Source: an uncultured Pelagibacteraceae bacterium (GTDB taxonomy: Bacteria > Pseudomonadota > Alphaproteobacteria > Pelagibacterales > Pelagibacteraceae). From it: DNA of 44,765 bases. The position numbers and the translations under genes are program-made. Positions 1 through 7,077 of this stretch are shown here, one piece after another. The stretch is taken from contig CACHDJ010000008.1 of assembly GCA_902578525.1 (NCBI GenBank), forward strand, positions 1-44,765. The letters are read 5' to 3'. How positions within the stretch are numbered: position 1 is the stretch's first letter; every line of letters starts with the position of its first letter. The notes under the pieces were generated by a model. The model was not told the origin of the DNA. It saw nothing but the letters and a program-made list of their open reading frames with translations, and did not search any database.

Positions 1-467
1 GCTATATGGTAAGCTTTTTCTAAAACAAATCTAATTTCAGAAGCTTTTTTAATCTTATATGAATATTTTGTTACTGGTTTTGATATATTTACTATATTAG
101 TTTCCTGAAAACCAACTTGTCTGACCTTTTTCGTAGATTTATGACCGTCTTGCTGCTCATATGTATTTACTTGACCACAAATATGAAGAGAGGGAATAGA
201 GTCGAAAAATGAACAAGCAATACCCGTAATAAGGTTTGTTGCGCCTGGACCTGAAGTTGCCATTGTACAAGAAAAATTAGGACCCTGTCTCGAATAAGCA
301 TCTGCCATCATTGCAGCAGCTTGCTCATGAGCTACTGATGTGTATCTAATTTTTTTATTTCTTGAAAAGGCATCAACTAAAAATGAAATTGCTCCTCCTG
401 TAATTAAAAAAACATCTTTTACTTTTTTTTTTTGTAAAAATTTAAGAGTATAATCTGATAAGTTCAT
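1..467 (-). CDS. Thiamine-diphosphate-dependent enzyme, acetolactate synthase-like (C-terminal part missing)
   Basis: The first 155 residues are present; the gene runs off the left edge. The visible part is a ThDP-enzyme pyrimidine-binding domain: the catalytic Glu that activates the cofactor is Glu48 in AHEQAAAMMADAYSR, followed by the family signature TSGPGATNLITG at about residues 71-82. Its start codon shares one base with the stop of the RfbH/ColD-type gene upstream (TAATG), so it belongs to the sugar cassette rather than to branched-chain amino-acid synthesis. In known CDP-sugar clusters such an enzyme (YerE) adds a two-carbon unit from pyruvate to C4 of CDP-4-keto-3,6-dideoxyglucose, so I infer a YerE-like role. 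A plain acetolactate synthase (ilvB) is possible but less likely here. An 11-A run lies at codons 12-15. Confidence 0.8.
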   Translation of the reverse strand, partial: MNLSDYTLKFLQKKKVKDVFLITGGAISFLVDAFSRNKKIRYTSVAHEQAAAMMADAYSRQGPNFSCTMATSGPGATNLITGIACSFFDSIPSLHICGQVNTYEQQDGHKSTKKVRQVGFQETNIVNISKPVTKYSYKIKKASEIRFVLEKAYHI

Positions 468-1654
468 TATCCAATAAAGTTTAGAATTTTTTTATGTATA
501 TAGTTAATATCACTTTTTTTTAATCCTTGATGACATCCTATAAGAATTCCATACTTCATTATATAATCAGAGTTTTTAAAATTTTCTAATTTATTACGTT
601 TATTAATTAAACTAGAAAATGCAGGATGTCTCAGTATATTACCACTGAAAATAGGCCTTGTTTGTATGTTGTGTTTTTCTAAATATATTTGAAGATCTTT
701 TCTATTAAATTTTAAGTTTTTCTTCATTATTACTGGATAGGCTAAAAAATTAGTTTTTACATCCTTTTCAATTTTAGGAACTATAAAGTAATTATCTAAT
801 TTTTTAAAAAAATTATAATGCATCTTAAAGTTTATATTTCTAAGTTTTTTAAATTTATTGAATTTATTTAATTGAACAATTCCAAATGATGCTCCAACTT
901 CAGATGGTTCAAAATTATAACCAGCTTCAGAGAAAACAAATTTTCTATCATAATCAATACCTCTAAGCTTAATACCTAATCTTTTATGAATATTTTCAGA
1001 GTCTTTTATTAATGATGACATTCTTCCCCAGCTTCTAAGAATTTTTGCTTTGGTAAAATAATCTTTATTGTTTGTTAAAAGCATACCACCATTTCCAGCA
1101 CAACTTATAACGTGAGAACCATAAAAGCTTGTAATAGAAATATCACTATATATTCCACTAGACTTTCCTTTAATAGTAGCACCTAGTGTATCAGCGGAAT
1201 CCTCTAGGATTAACAAATTATACTTATTAGCTATTTTTCTTATTTTTTTCCAATTAGGTATATTTCCAATCAAGTTGGGGATTAATAAAGCTTTAGTTTT
1301 TTTTGTAATTCTATTTTCTATTGCACTAACATTTATTTGAAGAGTTTCTACCTCACAATCAATAAAAATAGGTGTTAAACCACTTAACATAATAGATGAG
1401 ATAGCAGTCCCAAAATTTAAACAAGGAACAATTATTTCATCATTTTTTTTTAAATTCATTACTTTTAAAGCCAAAAGTAGTGCTGAAGAACCAGAATTAA
1501 CCATTAAACCAAATTTTTTAGAAAAAAATTTTGCAATTTTATTTTCAAAAGCGTTAACTGATCTACCCATTTGAGTTGACACTTTTAAAGTTTTTAAAAC
1601 TGCACTAATCTCTTTCCTATCATAAACATTTTTACCGTAAGAAATCTTATTCAT
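467..1654 (-). CDS. rfbH: RfbH/ColD-type nucleotide-sugar 3-dehydratase (DegT/DnrJ/EryC1/StrS fold)
   Basis: 395 residues with the fold-type I PLP/PMP sugar-enzyme pattern: SGSSALLLAL (54-63), the cofactor-binding Asp152 in EDSADTLGAT, and the active-site strand TSFYGSHVISCAGNGG, where His181 occupies the place of the Schiff-base Lys of aminotransferases. A His there is the hallmark of 3-dehydratases (RfbH/DdhC and ColD), not aminotransferases. RfbH carries a [2Fe-2S] cluster on a CxC-x7-C stretch after the SWGR motif; here the stretch after SWGR (208-211) has no cysteine, and the C-terminal IGCHQGL resembles ColD. I infer removal of the C3 hydroxyl of CDP-4-keto-6-deoxyglucose without a partner reductase. 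It follows rfbG after 31 bases and overlaps the next gene by one base. Confidence 0.85.
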   Translation of the reverse strand: MNKISYGKNVYDRKEISAVLKTLKVSTQMGRSVNAFENKIAKFFSKKFGLMVNSGSSALLLALKVMNLKKNDEIIVPCLNFGTAISSIMLSGLTPIFIDCEVETLQINVSAIENRITKKTKALLIPNLIGNIPNWKKIRKIANKYNLLILEDSADTLGATIKGKSSGIYSDISITSFYGSHVISCAGNGGMLLTNNKDYFTKAKILRSWGRMSSLIKDSENIHKRLGIKLRGIDYDRKFVFSEAGYNFEPSEVGASFGIVQLNKFNKFKKLRNINFKMHYNFFKKLDNYFIVPKIEKDVKTNFLAYPVIMKKNLKFNRKDLQIYLEKHNIQTRPIFSGNILRHPAFSSLINKRNKLENFKNSDYIMKYGILIGCHQGLKKSDINYIHKKILNFIG

Positions 1655-1685
1655 AATTTATTTGGTTTTTTGTTTTATCTAGATT

Positions 1686-2759
1686 CTAATTATTATTTAT
1701 ATACATTAAAAATTGCTGTTCACATATATATTTTGCTGGAACTCCCTTTTTTATTTGGCTATTCCATTTTATTGTTTCATCTAACGCTTTATAGAGACTC
1801 CATTTGTTAGACCATTTAAGCTTTTTTTTAGCATTACTACTATTTAGCCTTAAAATTTTTGTTTCCTTAAATTTTTGATTTTGAATTATTCGAAAACTAA
1901 ATTTTTCCTTTTTTTGAATATATTTAACAATATTAATTACTCTCTTAAAATTGTTCTTACTTGGTCCTAAGTTCCAAGAATGAAAGTTTTTAGTTATATT
2001 ATTGTTAAATTGTTTTTTTGCTATTATTAAATATCCTATTAAAGGATCCAGCACATGTTGCCAAGGTCTTATATTTTTTGGGTTTCTTAAAGAAAGTTTT
2101 TTTTTATTGTTAATTGCTCTCATAATATCCGGAACAAGTCTATCTTTTGAAAAGTCACCTCCACCAATTACATTTCCTGCTCTTACTGTTGAAATCTTAT
2201 TTTTAAGAATTGAAGTTTTAAAAAATGATTTAATGTAGCTATCTGTGATTGTTTCAACTGCAACTTTTGAGGCACTATAAGGATCATACCCACCTAATTG
2301 ATCTAACTCACTATAAATTTTATTTTTTTTATCAATTTTATAAACTTTATCTGTTGTAATTATAAGTACTGATTTTACAGAGCGAATTGATCTTATACAT
2401 TCTAATAAGTTTGCAGTTCCTATTACATTAGTTTTTATTGTTTCTAAAGGGTGTTTATAAGAATCAATTACAAGAGGTTGAGCAGCTAGATGGAAAATTA
2501 TCTCTGGTTTTATTCTTTTAATATTAGTTTTTAATTTTTTAATATCCTTAATGTTTCCATAAATATTTGATGATAGTTCATTCTTAATTTTAGATTTAAT
2601 AAATAAATTATTTTTTTCAGGAGGTAAAGAATAACCAAAAACTTTTGAGCCAAGTAGATTAAGAATAATACTTAACCAAGTACCTTTAAATCCAGTATGA
2701 CCAGTAATAAATATCTTCTTTTTTTTCCAAAATTTTTTTAAATCATTTAAATTTTCCAT
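1686..2759 (-). CDS. rfbG: CDP-glucose 4,6-dehydratase
   Basis: 357-residue short-chain dehydrogenase/reductase of the extended type. The NAD-binding loop is GHTGFKGTWL (20-29), a wording typical of RfbG/DdhB rather than of the dTDP enzyme RmlB. The catalytic set is visible as TTDKVY (135-140) and the Y161-x3-K165 pair in YDPYSASK. It converts CDP-glucose to CDP-4-keto-6-deoxyglucose in the cytoplasm, the shared precursor of 3,6-dideoxyhexoses. Its start overlaps the end of rfbF by 13 bases, so the two are probably translated together; they encode consecutive steps. The protein is unusually Lys/Ile/Asn rich but full length. Confidence 0.93.
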   Translation of the reverse strand: MENLNDLKKFWKKKKIFITGHTGFKGTWLSIILNLLGSKVFGYSLPPEKNNLFIKSKIKNELSSNIYGNIKDIKKLKTNIKRIKPEIIFHLAAQPLVIDSYKHPLETIKTNVIGTANLLECIRSIRSVKSVLIITTDKVYKIDKKNKIYSELDQLGGYDPYSASKVAVETITDSYIKSFFKTSILKNKISTVRAGNVIGGGDFSKDRLVPDIMRAINNKKKLSLRNPKNIRPWQHVLDPLIGYLIIAKKQFNNNITKNFHSWNLGPSKNNFKRVINIVKYIQKKEKFSFRIIQNQKFKETKILRLNSSNAKKKLKWSNKWSLYKALDETIKWNSQIKKGVPAKYICEQQFLMYINNN

Positions 2760-3517
2760 GGCAATTTTTTTTTCGTATTAATTAATTTTTTAAAATCATT
2801 TTTATCTTTTAAAGTATCTAAACTTTTCCAAAATCCATTGTGTTTGAAAGCAAATAACTTTTTAGCTTTAAGAAAGTATGTTAGGGGTTCTCTTTCCCAG
2901 TAAGTTTTTAAATTTTTAATTTTTTTAATAGCTTTTTTTGATATAACAAAAAATCCTCCATTAATAAAAACATCAATTTTTTGATTGTTATTATCAAAAT
3001 ATTTGACCCTGTCTTTCTGTATTTTTAAAACACCATATTTTTGTTTTGGTTTGACAGCAGTCAAAGTTATTTCAGATTTTTTAAGGTAATGAAACTTTAT
3101 TAATTTATTTATTGGAACATTTGATAAGCCGTCGCCATATGTCATCATAATATCTTCATCTAAATTAAGTTTTTTGTATGCTTGTTTTATTCTTCCACCT
3201 GTTCCAGTATTCAGACCAGTATAAACTAAATTTCCTATAAAATTAATTTTTGAATCTTTATATTTAAATTTTATATAATCATTTTTTTTTTTTATAATTA
3301 TAATTTTTTTTTTATTTTCTTTTAAAAAATATTCAATAATTGTTTTTGCCTTATGGCCTAAACAAAAAACAAAATCTTTATGACCTTGTTCTACATAATT
3401 AGTTATCAAGTGCATCAATAAAGGTTTAGAACCAATTCTAATCATTGGTTTTGCCATTAATGTACCTTCATAATCTAATCTTGTACCTAATCCACCACAA
3501 AGAATAAAAGTTTTCAT
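2747..3517 (-). CDS. rfbF: Glucose-1-phosphate cytidylyltransferase
   Basis: 256 residues, the normal family length. The N-terminal nucleotide-binding loop CGGLGTRL is followed by the substrate Lys in AKPMIRIGSKPLLMHL; the metal-binding Asp is in MTYGDGLSNVPI; WKSLDTLKDK near the C-terminus matches the WxxMDTLRDK motif of RfbF/DdhA. It makes CDP-glucose from CTP and glucose-1-phosphate, committing sugar to the CDP-dideoxyhexose route. The start overlaps the rlmB stop in the form ATGA, so rfbF is probably coupled to rRNA-methylase translation. A 12-A run on the coding strand (3282-3293) encodes a Lys stretch in the middle of the gene. Confidence 0.94.
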   Translation of the reverse strand: MKTFILCGGLGTRLDYEGTLMAKPMIRIGSKPLLMHLITNYVEQGHKDFVFCLGHKAKTIIEYFLKENKKKIIIIKKKNDYIKFKYKDSKINFIGNLVYTGLNTGTGGRIKQAYKKLNLDEDIMMTYGDGLSNVPINKLIKFHYLKKSEITLTAVKPKQKYGVLKIQKDRVKYFDNNNQKIDVFINGGFFVISKKAIKKIKNLKTYWEREPLTYFLKAKKLFAFKHNGFWKSLDTLKDKNDFKKLINTKKKLPWKI

Positions 3518-4257
3518 TTTTGTTTTTTTAAAAAATTTAGATGGTGAAATACAATAGCTGCACTATTGGATATATTTAAACTTTCAATCTTATTATTGAT
3601 ATCAATCTTAACTAAAAAATCAGCATATTTTGATGTATGTTCATGCATACCTGAGCCTTCAGAACCAAATAAAAGTATATTATTTCCTTCCCATTTTATA
3701 TCTGTAAATGTTTTATCACCATTTCCATCAAACCCATAAACCCAAAAATTTTTATCTTTTAAATTTTTTAAAGTTGAATTTATATTTGAAACTTGAAATA
3801 TATTCACATATTCGATTGCTCCACTAGCAGCTTTATACATTAGTTTACTTTGATTAGGAAAATGTCTTTCTTTAATTATTATCCCATCAATATTAAATGC
3901 TGCTGCACTCCTAATCAAAGATCCAATATTTCTTGGATCTGACACGCTATCTAAACAAACAAATGTAATATCATTTTTTTCTTTGATAAACTCTTTTAGT
4001 GCTGGGCTTTCTAAGTGCTCAATTTCAGCTACATAACCCTGATGTAATAAATCCTCTTTTGTTGAATATTTATCTAATTCTTTTTTTGTTTTAAAATAAA
4101 CTTTTACATCTTCTAAAAGATTTCTTTTTTGACTTTTTCTATGAATATTTTTTTTACTTTCTTCGGTTAAAAACAATCTTAAAACTTTTCTTCTAGGATT
4201 TTTAAGTGCTTCAATTACTGCGTGTTGACCTACAATAAAAAATGATGATTTATTCAT
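3514..4257 (-). CDS. rlmB: 23S rRNA (guanosine-2'-O-)-methyltransferase, TrmH/SpoU family
   Basis: 247 residues. The N-terminal substrate-binding domain begins FFIVGQHAVIEALKNP, typical of RlmB; the C-terminal SPOUT (knotted) methyltransferase domain shows motif 1 as DSVSDPRNIGSLIRSAAAF, motif 2 as LLFGSEGSGM and motif 3 as IESLNISNSAAI. RlmB methylates G2251 in the P loop of 23S rRNA (E. coli numbering) using S-adenosylmethionine; TrmH and other RNA 2'-O-methylases share these motifs, so the exact target is inferred from the N-terminal domain. It is transcribed away from the tRNA-Tyr/tuf unit and leads into the CDP-sugar genes, overlapping rfbF by four bases. Confidence 0.88.
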   Translation of the reverse strand: MNKSSFFIVGQHAVIEALKNPRRKVLRLFLTEESKKNIHRKSQKRNLLEDVKVYFKTKKELDKYSTKEDLLHQGYVAEIEHLESPALKEFIKEKNDITFVCLDSVSDPRNIGSLIRSAAAFNIDGIIIKERHFPNQSKLMYKAASGAIEYVNIFQVSNINSTLKNLKDKNFWVYGFDGNGDKTFTDIKWEGNNILLFGSEGSGMHEHTSKYADFLVKIDINNKIESLNISNSAAIVFHHLNFLKKQK

Positions 4258-4311
4258 AAATTTTACCTAGTTTTACACGTTTTTTACTATATTTTCTTAA
4301 TAATTCTCGTA

Positions 4312-4339
4312 TTGCAATTACACAAATAAAATATATAAA
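4312..4339 (+). promoter_or_regulatory. Probable sigma-70-type promoter of the tRNA-Tyr/tRNA-Gly/tuf unit
   Basis: A TTGCAA hexamer at 4312-4317 and TATAAA at 4334-4339 are 16 bases apart in the 130-base divergent spacer between rlmB and tRNA-Tyr. The bases just after the -10 are CGCGTG, a GC-rich patch in very AT-rich DNA. GC-rich discriminators are typical of stable-RNA promoters under stringent control; that role is inferred. The -35 lies inside ATTGCAAT, a palindrome that could also serve the divergent rlmB promoter. Confidence 0.5.
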
Positions 4340-4369
4340 ACGCGTGTTGTTTGAAGCTTTATTGAACAA

Positions 4370-4383
4370 GGGGACACTTCCCC
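4370..4383 (+). other. GC-rich hairpin in the tRNA-Tyr 5' leader
   Basis: GGGGA (4370-4374) and TCCCC (4379-4383) form a five-base-pair stem around the loop CACT, ending four bases before the mature tRNA 5' end. It would sit next to the RNase P cleavage site. The complementarity is visible; a function in processing is inferred. Confidence 0.4.
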
Positions 4384-4387
4384 AAAA

Positions 4388-4473
4388 GGAGGGGTTCCAG
4401 AGCGGTCAAATGGGGCGGGCTGTAAACCCGTTGACTTCGGTCTTCGAAAGTTCGAATCTTTCCCCCTCCACCA
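4388..4473 (+). tRNA. tRNA-Tyr (anticodon GTA)
   Basis: A class II tRNA of 86 bases with encoded CCA. Acceptor strands GGAGGGG (4388-4394) and CCCCTCC (4463-4469) pair fully; the T arm is GAAAG-TTCGAAT-CTTTC (4446-4462); the anticodon GTA is at 4422-4424; a long variable arm follows the anticodon arm, as expected for bacterial tRNA-Tyr. Order Tyr-Gly-tuf resembles the E. coli tyrU-glyT-tufB group without the two flanking threonine tRNAs. Confidence 0.97.
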
Positions 4474-4518
4474 CTCAATAAAATTTGAAACAATATGGAG
4501 TGATACTCTTGGGGTTGT

Positions 4519-4592
4519 GCGGGTGTAGTTCAATGGTAGAACGCTAGCCTTCCAAGCTGGATGTAAGGGTTCGATTCCCTTTACCCGCTCCA
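4519..4592 (+). tRNA. tRNA-Gly (anticodon TCC)
   Basis: 74 bases including an encoded CCA (4590-4592). Acceptor strands GCGGGTG (4519-4525) and TACCCGC (4582-4588) pair with one G-T wobble; the anticodon TCC is at 4551-4553 in the loop CTTCCAA; the T loop is TTCGATT. It lies 45 bases after tRNA-Tyr and 38 before tuf, so all three are probably in one transcript. Confidence 0.97.
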
Positions 4593-4630
4593 AGAAAAAA
4601 AAATTATAAAAAAAGTGAGGAATAAAAGTA

Positions 4631-5821
4631 ATGTCAAAAGAAAAATTTGTAAGAAATAAACCGCATTGTAACATTGGTACAATTGGTCATGTCGACCACG
4701 GTAAAACAACTTTAACTGCAGCTATCACTAAAGTTTTAGCTGAAACAGGTGGTGCAAAAGCTGTAGCCTATGATCAAATTGATAAAGCTCCTGAAGAAAA
4801 AGAAAGAGGCATAACAATTTCTACTGCACACGTTGAGTATGAAACTGAAAAAAGACATTACGCTCATGTTGATTGTCCAGGTCATGCTGACTATGTAAAA
4901 AATATGATTACAGGAGCTGCACAAATGGATGGTGCGATTTTAGTAGTAAATGCTGCTGACGGTCCTATGCCACAAACAAGAGAACATATTCTTTTAGCAA
5001 GACAAGTAGGTGTTCCTGCAATTTGTGTTTACTTAAATAAAGTAGATCAAGTAGATGATAAAGAAATGATAGATTTAGTTGAGGAGGAAATTAAAGAATT
5101 ATTAACTTCATATAAATTTCCAGGAGATAAAACTCCGATAGCCAAAGGTTCTGCACTAGCTGCTGTAGAGGGAAGAGATGATGAAATTGGAAAAAACTCG
5201 ATTTTAGAACTAATGAAAAATGTGGATGAGTTTATTCCTCAACCTGACAGACCAAAAGATAAAGATTTTTTGATGCCTGTAGAAGATGTTTTTTCAATTT
5301 CAGGAAGAGGTACAGTTGCTACAGGTAGAGTTGAGTCAGGTATGCTTAAAACAGGAGACGAACTTGAAATAGTTGGAATAAGAGAGACTAAAAAATCAGT
5401 TTGTACTGGTGTTGAAATGTTTAGAAAACTTTTAGACTCTGGTGAAGCTGGTGATAATGTTGGTGTACTTTTAAGAGGTGTTGAGAGAACTGATATTGAG
5501 AGGGGTCAAGTTCTTTGTAAACCAGGATCTGTTACGCCACATACTAAATTCGAAGCTCAAGCATACGTACTTAAAAAAGAAGAAGGTGGAAGACATACAC
5601 CTTTCTTTACTAAGTATAGACCGCAGTTTTATTTTAGAACAACAGATGTTACTGGAGAAGTCGAATTACCAGCAGGAACAGAAATGGTTATGCCAGGTGA
5701 TGATGCTAAATTTACAGTTAAGTTGATTACTCCAATCGCTATGTCGGAGAAATTAAATTTTGCAATTCGAGAAGGTGGAAGAACTGTTGGAGCTGGAGTA
5801 GTAACTAAAATTATAGAGTAA
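4631..5821 (+). CDS. tuf: Elongation factor Tu
   Basis: 396 residues, full length. Three-domain EF-Tu with G motifs GHVDHGKT (19-26), DCPGHADY (about 81-88) and NKVDQ (about 136-140), followed by the two beta-barrel domains. As a GTPase it brings aminoacyl-tRNA to the ribosomal A site. A Shine-Dalgarno-like GAGG at 4617-4620 sits ten bases before the ATG, one of few clear examples in this window and fitting very high expression. It is bracketed by tRNA-Gly and tRNA-Trp. There is no second tuf between fusA and rpsJ, where many proteobacteria have one, so this may be the only copy; the window alone cannot prove that. Confidence 0.99.
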   Translation: MSKEKFVRNKPHCNIGTIGHVDHGKTTLTAAITKVLAETGGAKAVAYDQIDKAPEEKERGITISTAHVEYETEKRHYAHVDCPGHADYVKNMITGAAQMDGAILVVNAADGPMPQTREHILLARQVGVPAICVYLNKVDQVDDKEMIDLVEEEIKELLTSYKFPGDKTPIAKGSALAAVEGRDDEIGKNSILELMKNVDEFIPQPDRPKDKDFLMPVEDVFSISGRGTVATGRVESGMLKTGDELEIVGIRETKKSVCTGVEMFRKLLDSGEAGDNVGVLLRGVERTDIERGQVLCKPGSVTPHTKFEAQAYVLKKEEGGRHTPFFTKYRPQFYFRTTDVTGEVELPAGTEMVMPGDDAKFTVKLITPIAMSEKLNFAIREGGRTVGAGVVTKIIE

Positions 5822-5830
5822 GCTCTATAT

Positions 5831-5906
5831 AGGAGTGTAGCTCAATTGGTAGAGCGCCGGTCTCCAAAACCGGAGGCTGAGGGTTCGAGTCCCTCCGCTC
5901 CTGCCA
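5831..5906 (+). tRNA. tRNA-Trp (anticodon CCA)
   Basis: 76 bases with encoded 3' CCA (5904-5906). Acceptor strands AGGAGTG (5831-5837) and CGCTCCT (5896-5902) pair with one wobble; the anticodon stem CCGGT/ACCGG encloses the loop CTCCAAA with anticodon CCA at 5864-5866; the T arm is GAGGG-TTCGAGT-CCCTC. It starts nine bases after the tuf stop and ends 18 before secE, so it must be cut out of a tuf-secE transcript. Confidence 0.97.
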
Positions 5907-5924
5907 ATAAAAGATTATTAAATT

Positions 5925-6116
5925 ATGAGAAACCCAATTAAATTTATTCAAGAAGTTAAGCAAGAAGCTTTTAAAGTTACTTGGCCAACCGGAAAAGAGA
6001 CTTTACAAGGAGCATTGATGGTTTTTGCGATGGCAGTAGTAATGTCTTTATTTTTTCTTCTTTTAGATCAAGTGCTGAAGTACTTCTTAGATATATTGCT
6101 TAAAGTGAGTATTTGA
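5925..6116 (+). CDS. secE: Preprotein translocase subunit SecE
   Basis: 63 residues, the short single-span form of SecE. An amphipathic N-terminal helix with the conserved EVKQEAFKVTWPTGKE (about 10-25) precedes one membrane segment rich in Met, Val, Phe and Leu (about 31-55). SecE clamps SecY in the SecYEG channel; secY is about 23 kb downstream in the same supercluster. Its TGA stop overlaps the nusG ATG by one base (TGATG), the classical secE-nusG pairing. Confidence 0.95.
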   Translation: MRNPIKFIQEVKQEAFKVTWPTGKETLQGALMVFAMAVVMSLFFLLLDQVLKYFLDILLKVSI

Positions 6117-6646
6117 TGAAAAATTGGTATATAGTTCAGTCACATTCAAGCTTTGAGAATAAAGTTGCAGGACTTATCAAAGAAGAGGCTGAAAAAGCCA
6201 AAATTTCTGAGAAATTTGAAGAGATAGTCGTTCCAACTCATGATGTAACTGAAGTAAAAAGAGGAAAAAGAATACAAAGAAAAAAAAAATATTTTCCAGG
6301 TTATGTATTAATAAAGAGTGAGATGGACAACAATATTTATCATATGATTAAAAATATAAAGAGGGTAAGTGGTTTTCTAGGTACTAAAGGAATGCCAGTT
6401 CCTGTTTCAGATAAAGAGATTGAGAAAATTTTGGGTCAAATAAAAGATGGTGTGGCTCAGCCAAAATCTGGTATAGAATATAGTGTTGGTGAAAAAGTTC
6501 AAGTAGTGGATGGACCTTTTGCATCGTTTAGTGGAATGGTAGAGGGAATTGATGAAGAAAAGTCTAGACTTAAGGTTTCAGTTTCTATATTTGGTCGTCC
6601 AACACCAGTTGAATTAGAATATAATCAAGTGGAGAAAGCAAGTTAA
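6116..6646 (+). CDS. nusG: Transcription termination/antitermination factor NusG
   Basis: 176 residues from the ATG at 6116; an in-frame TTG at 6113 lies inside the secE end and is a less likely start. The N-terminal NGN domain opens with [13 protein letters not shown] and contains [10 protein letters not shown], the surface that contacts RNA polymerase; the C-terminal KOW domain carries [19 protein letters not shown] (about 125-143), the part that contacts Rho or ribosomal protein S10. It couples transcription and translation. The stop overlaps the rplK start (TAATG). Confidence 0.97.
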   Translation: MKNWYIVQSHSSFENKVAGLIKEEAEKAKISEKFEEIVVPTHDVTEVKRGKRIQRKKKYFPGYVLIKSEMDNNIYHMIKNIKRVSGFLGTKGMPVPVSDKEIEKILGQIKDGVAQPKSGIEYSVGEKVQVVDGPFASFSGMVEGIDEEKSRLKVSVSIFGRPTPVELEYNQVEKAS

Positions 6647-7077
6647 TGGCTGCAAAAAAAGAAATTAGTGGATTTATAAAATTACAAATCAAAGGTGGCC
6701 AAGCAAATCCCGCACCACCAGTAGGACCTGCATTAGGACAACGTGGTGTTAACATAATGGAATTCTGTAAAGCATTTAATGATAAAACTAAATCAATGGC
6801 GGGTAAACCTGTTCCAGTCGAAATTACAGTTTACAAAGATAAAAAATTTGATTTCAAAATTAAATCACCACCAGCATCTTTTTTTATTAGAGAAGCTGCA
6901 AAATTAAAAAGTGGATCAAATGAACCTGGACGAACTATAGTAGCATCAATTACAAAAAAACAAGCTGAAGAAATTGCAAAACAAAAAATGAATGATCTAA
7001 ATGCTCTTGATTTGGATCAAGCAGTAAAAATAATTTCAGGATCAGCAAGATCAATGGGTATTGAAGTAAAAGAATAA
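6646..7077 (+). CDS. rplK: 50S ribosomal protein L11
   Basis: 143 residues. N-terminal domain with the diagnostic [20 protein letters not shown] (about 26-45), where prolines contact the thiostrepton-binding GTPase-associated rRNA; the C-terminal rRNA-binding domain includes [21 protein letters not shown]11 helps elongation and release factors activate GTP hydrolysis. Both ends use the one-base overlap TAATG, with nusG before and rplA after. Confidence 0.98.
   Translation: MAAKKEISGFIKLQIKGGQANPAPPVGPALGQRGVNIMEFCKAFNDKTKSMAGKPVPVEITVYKDKKFDFKIKSPPASFFIREAAKLKSGSNEPGRTIVASITKKQAEEIAKQKMNDLNALDLDQAVKIISGSARSMGIEVKE

Noticed and set aside
2002-2238. A hydrophobic 78-codon plus-strand frame inside rfbG
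   Set aside because: It is the complement of AT-rich Lys/Asn codons, which read as Phe/Leu/Ile on the other strand; the rfbG motifs show which strand is coding.
4318-4674. A 118-codon minus-strand reading frame across the two tRNA genes
   Set aside because: It is the mirror of tRNA-Tyr and tRNA-Gly; its GIEPLHPAWKASVLPLNYTR-type text is the well-known spurious product of antisense tRNA translation, and it also overlaps the start of tuf.
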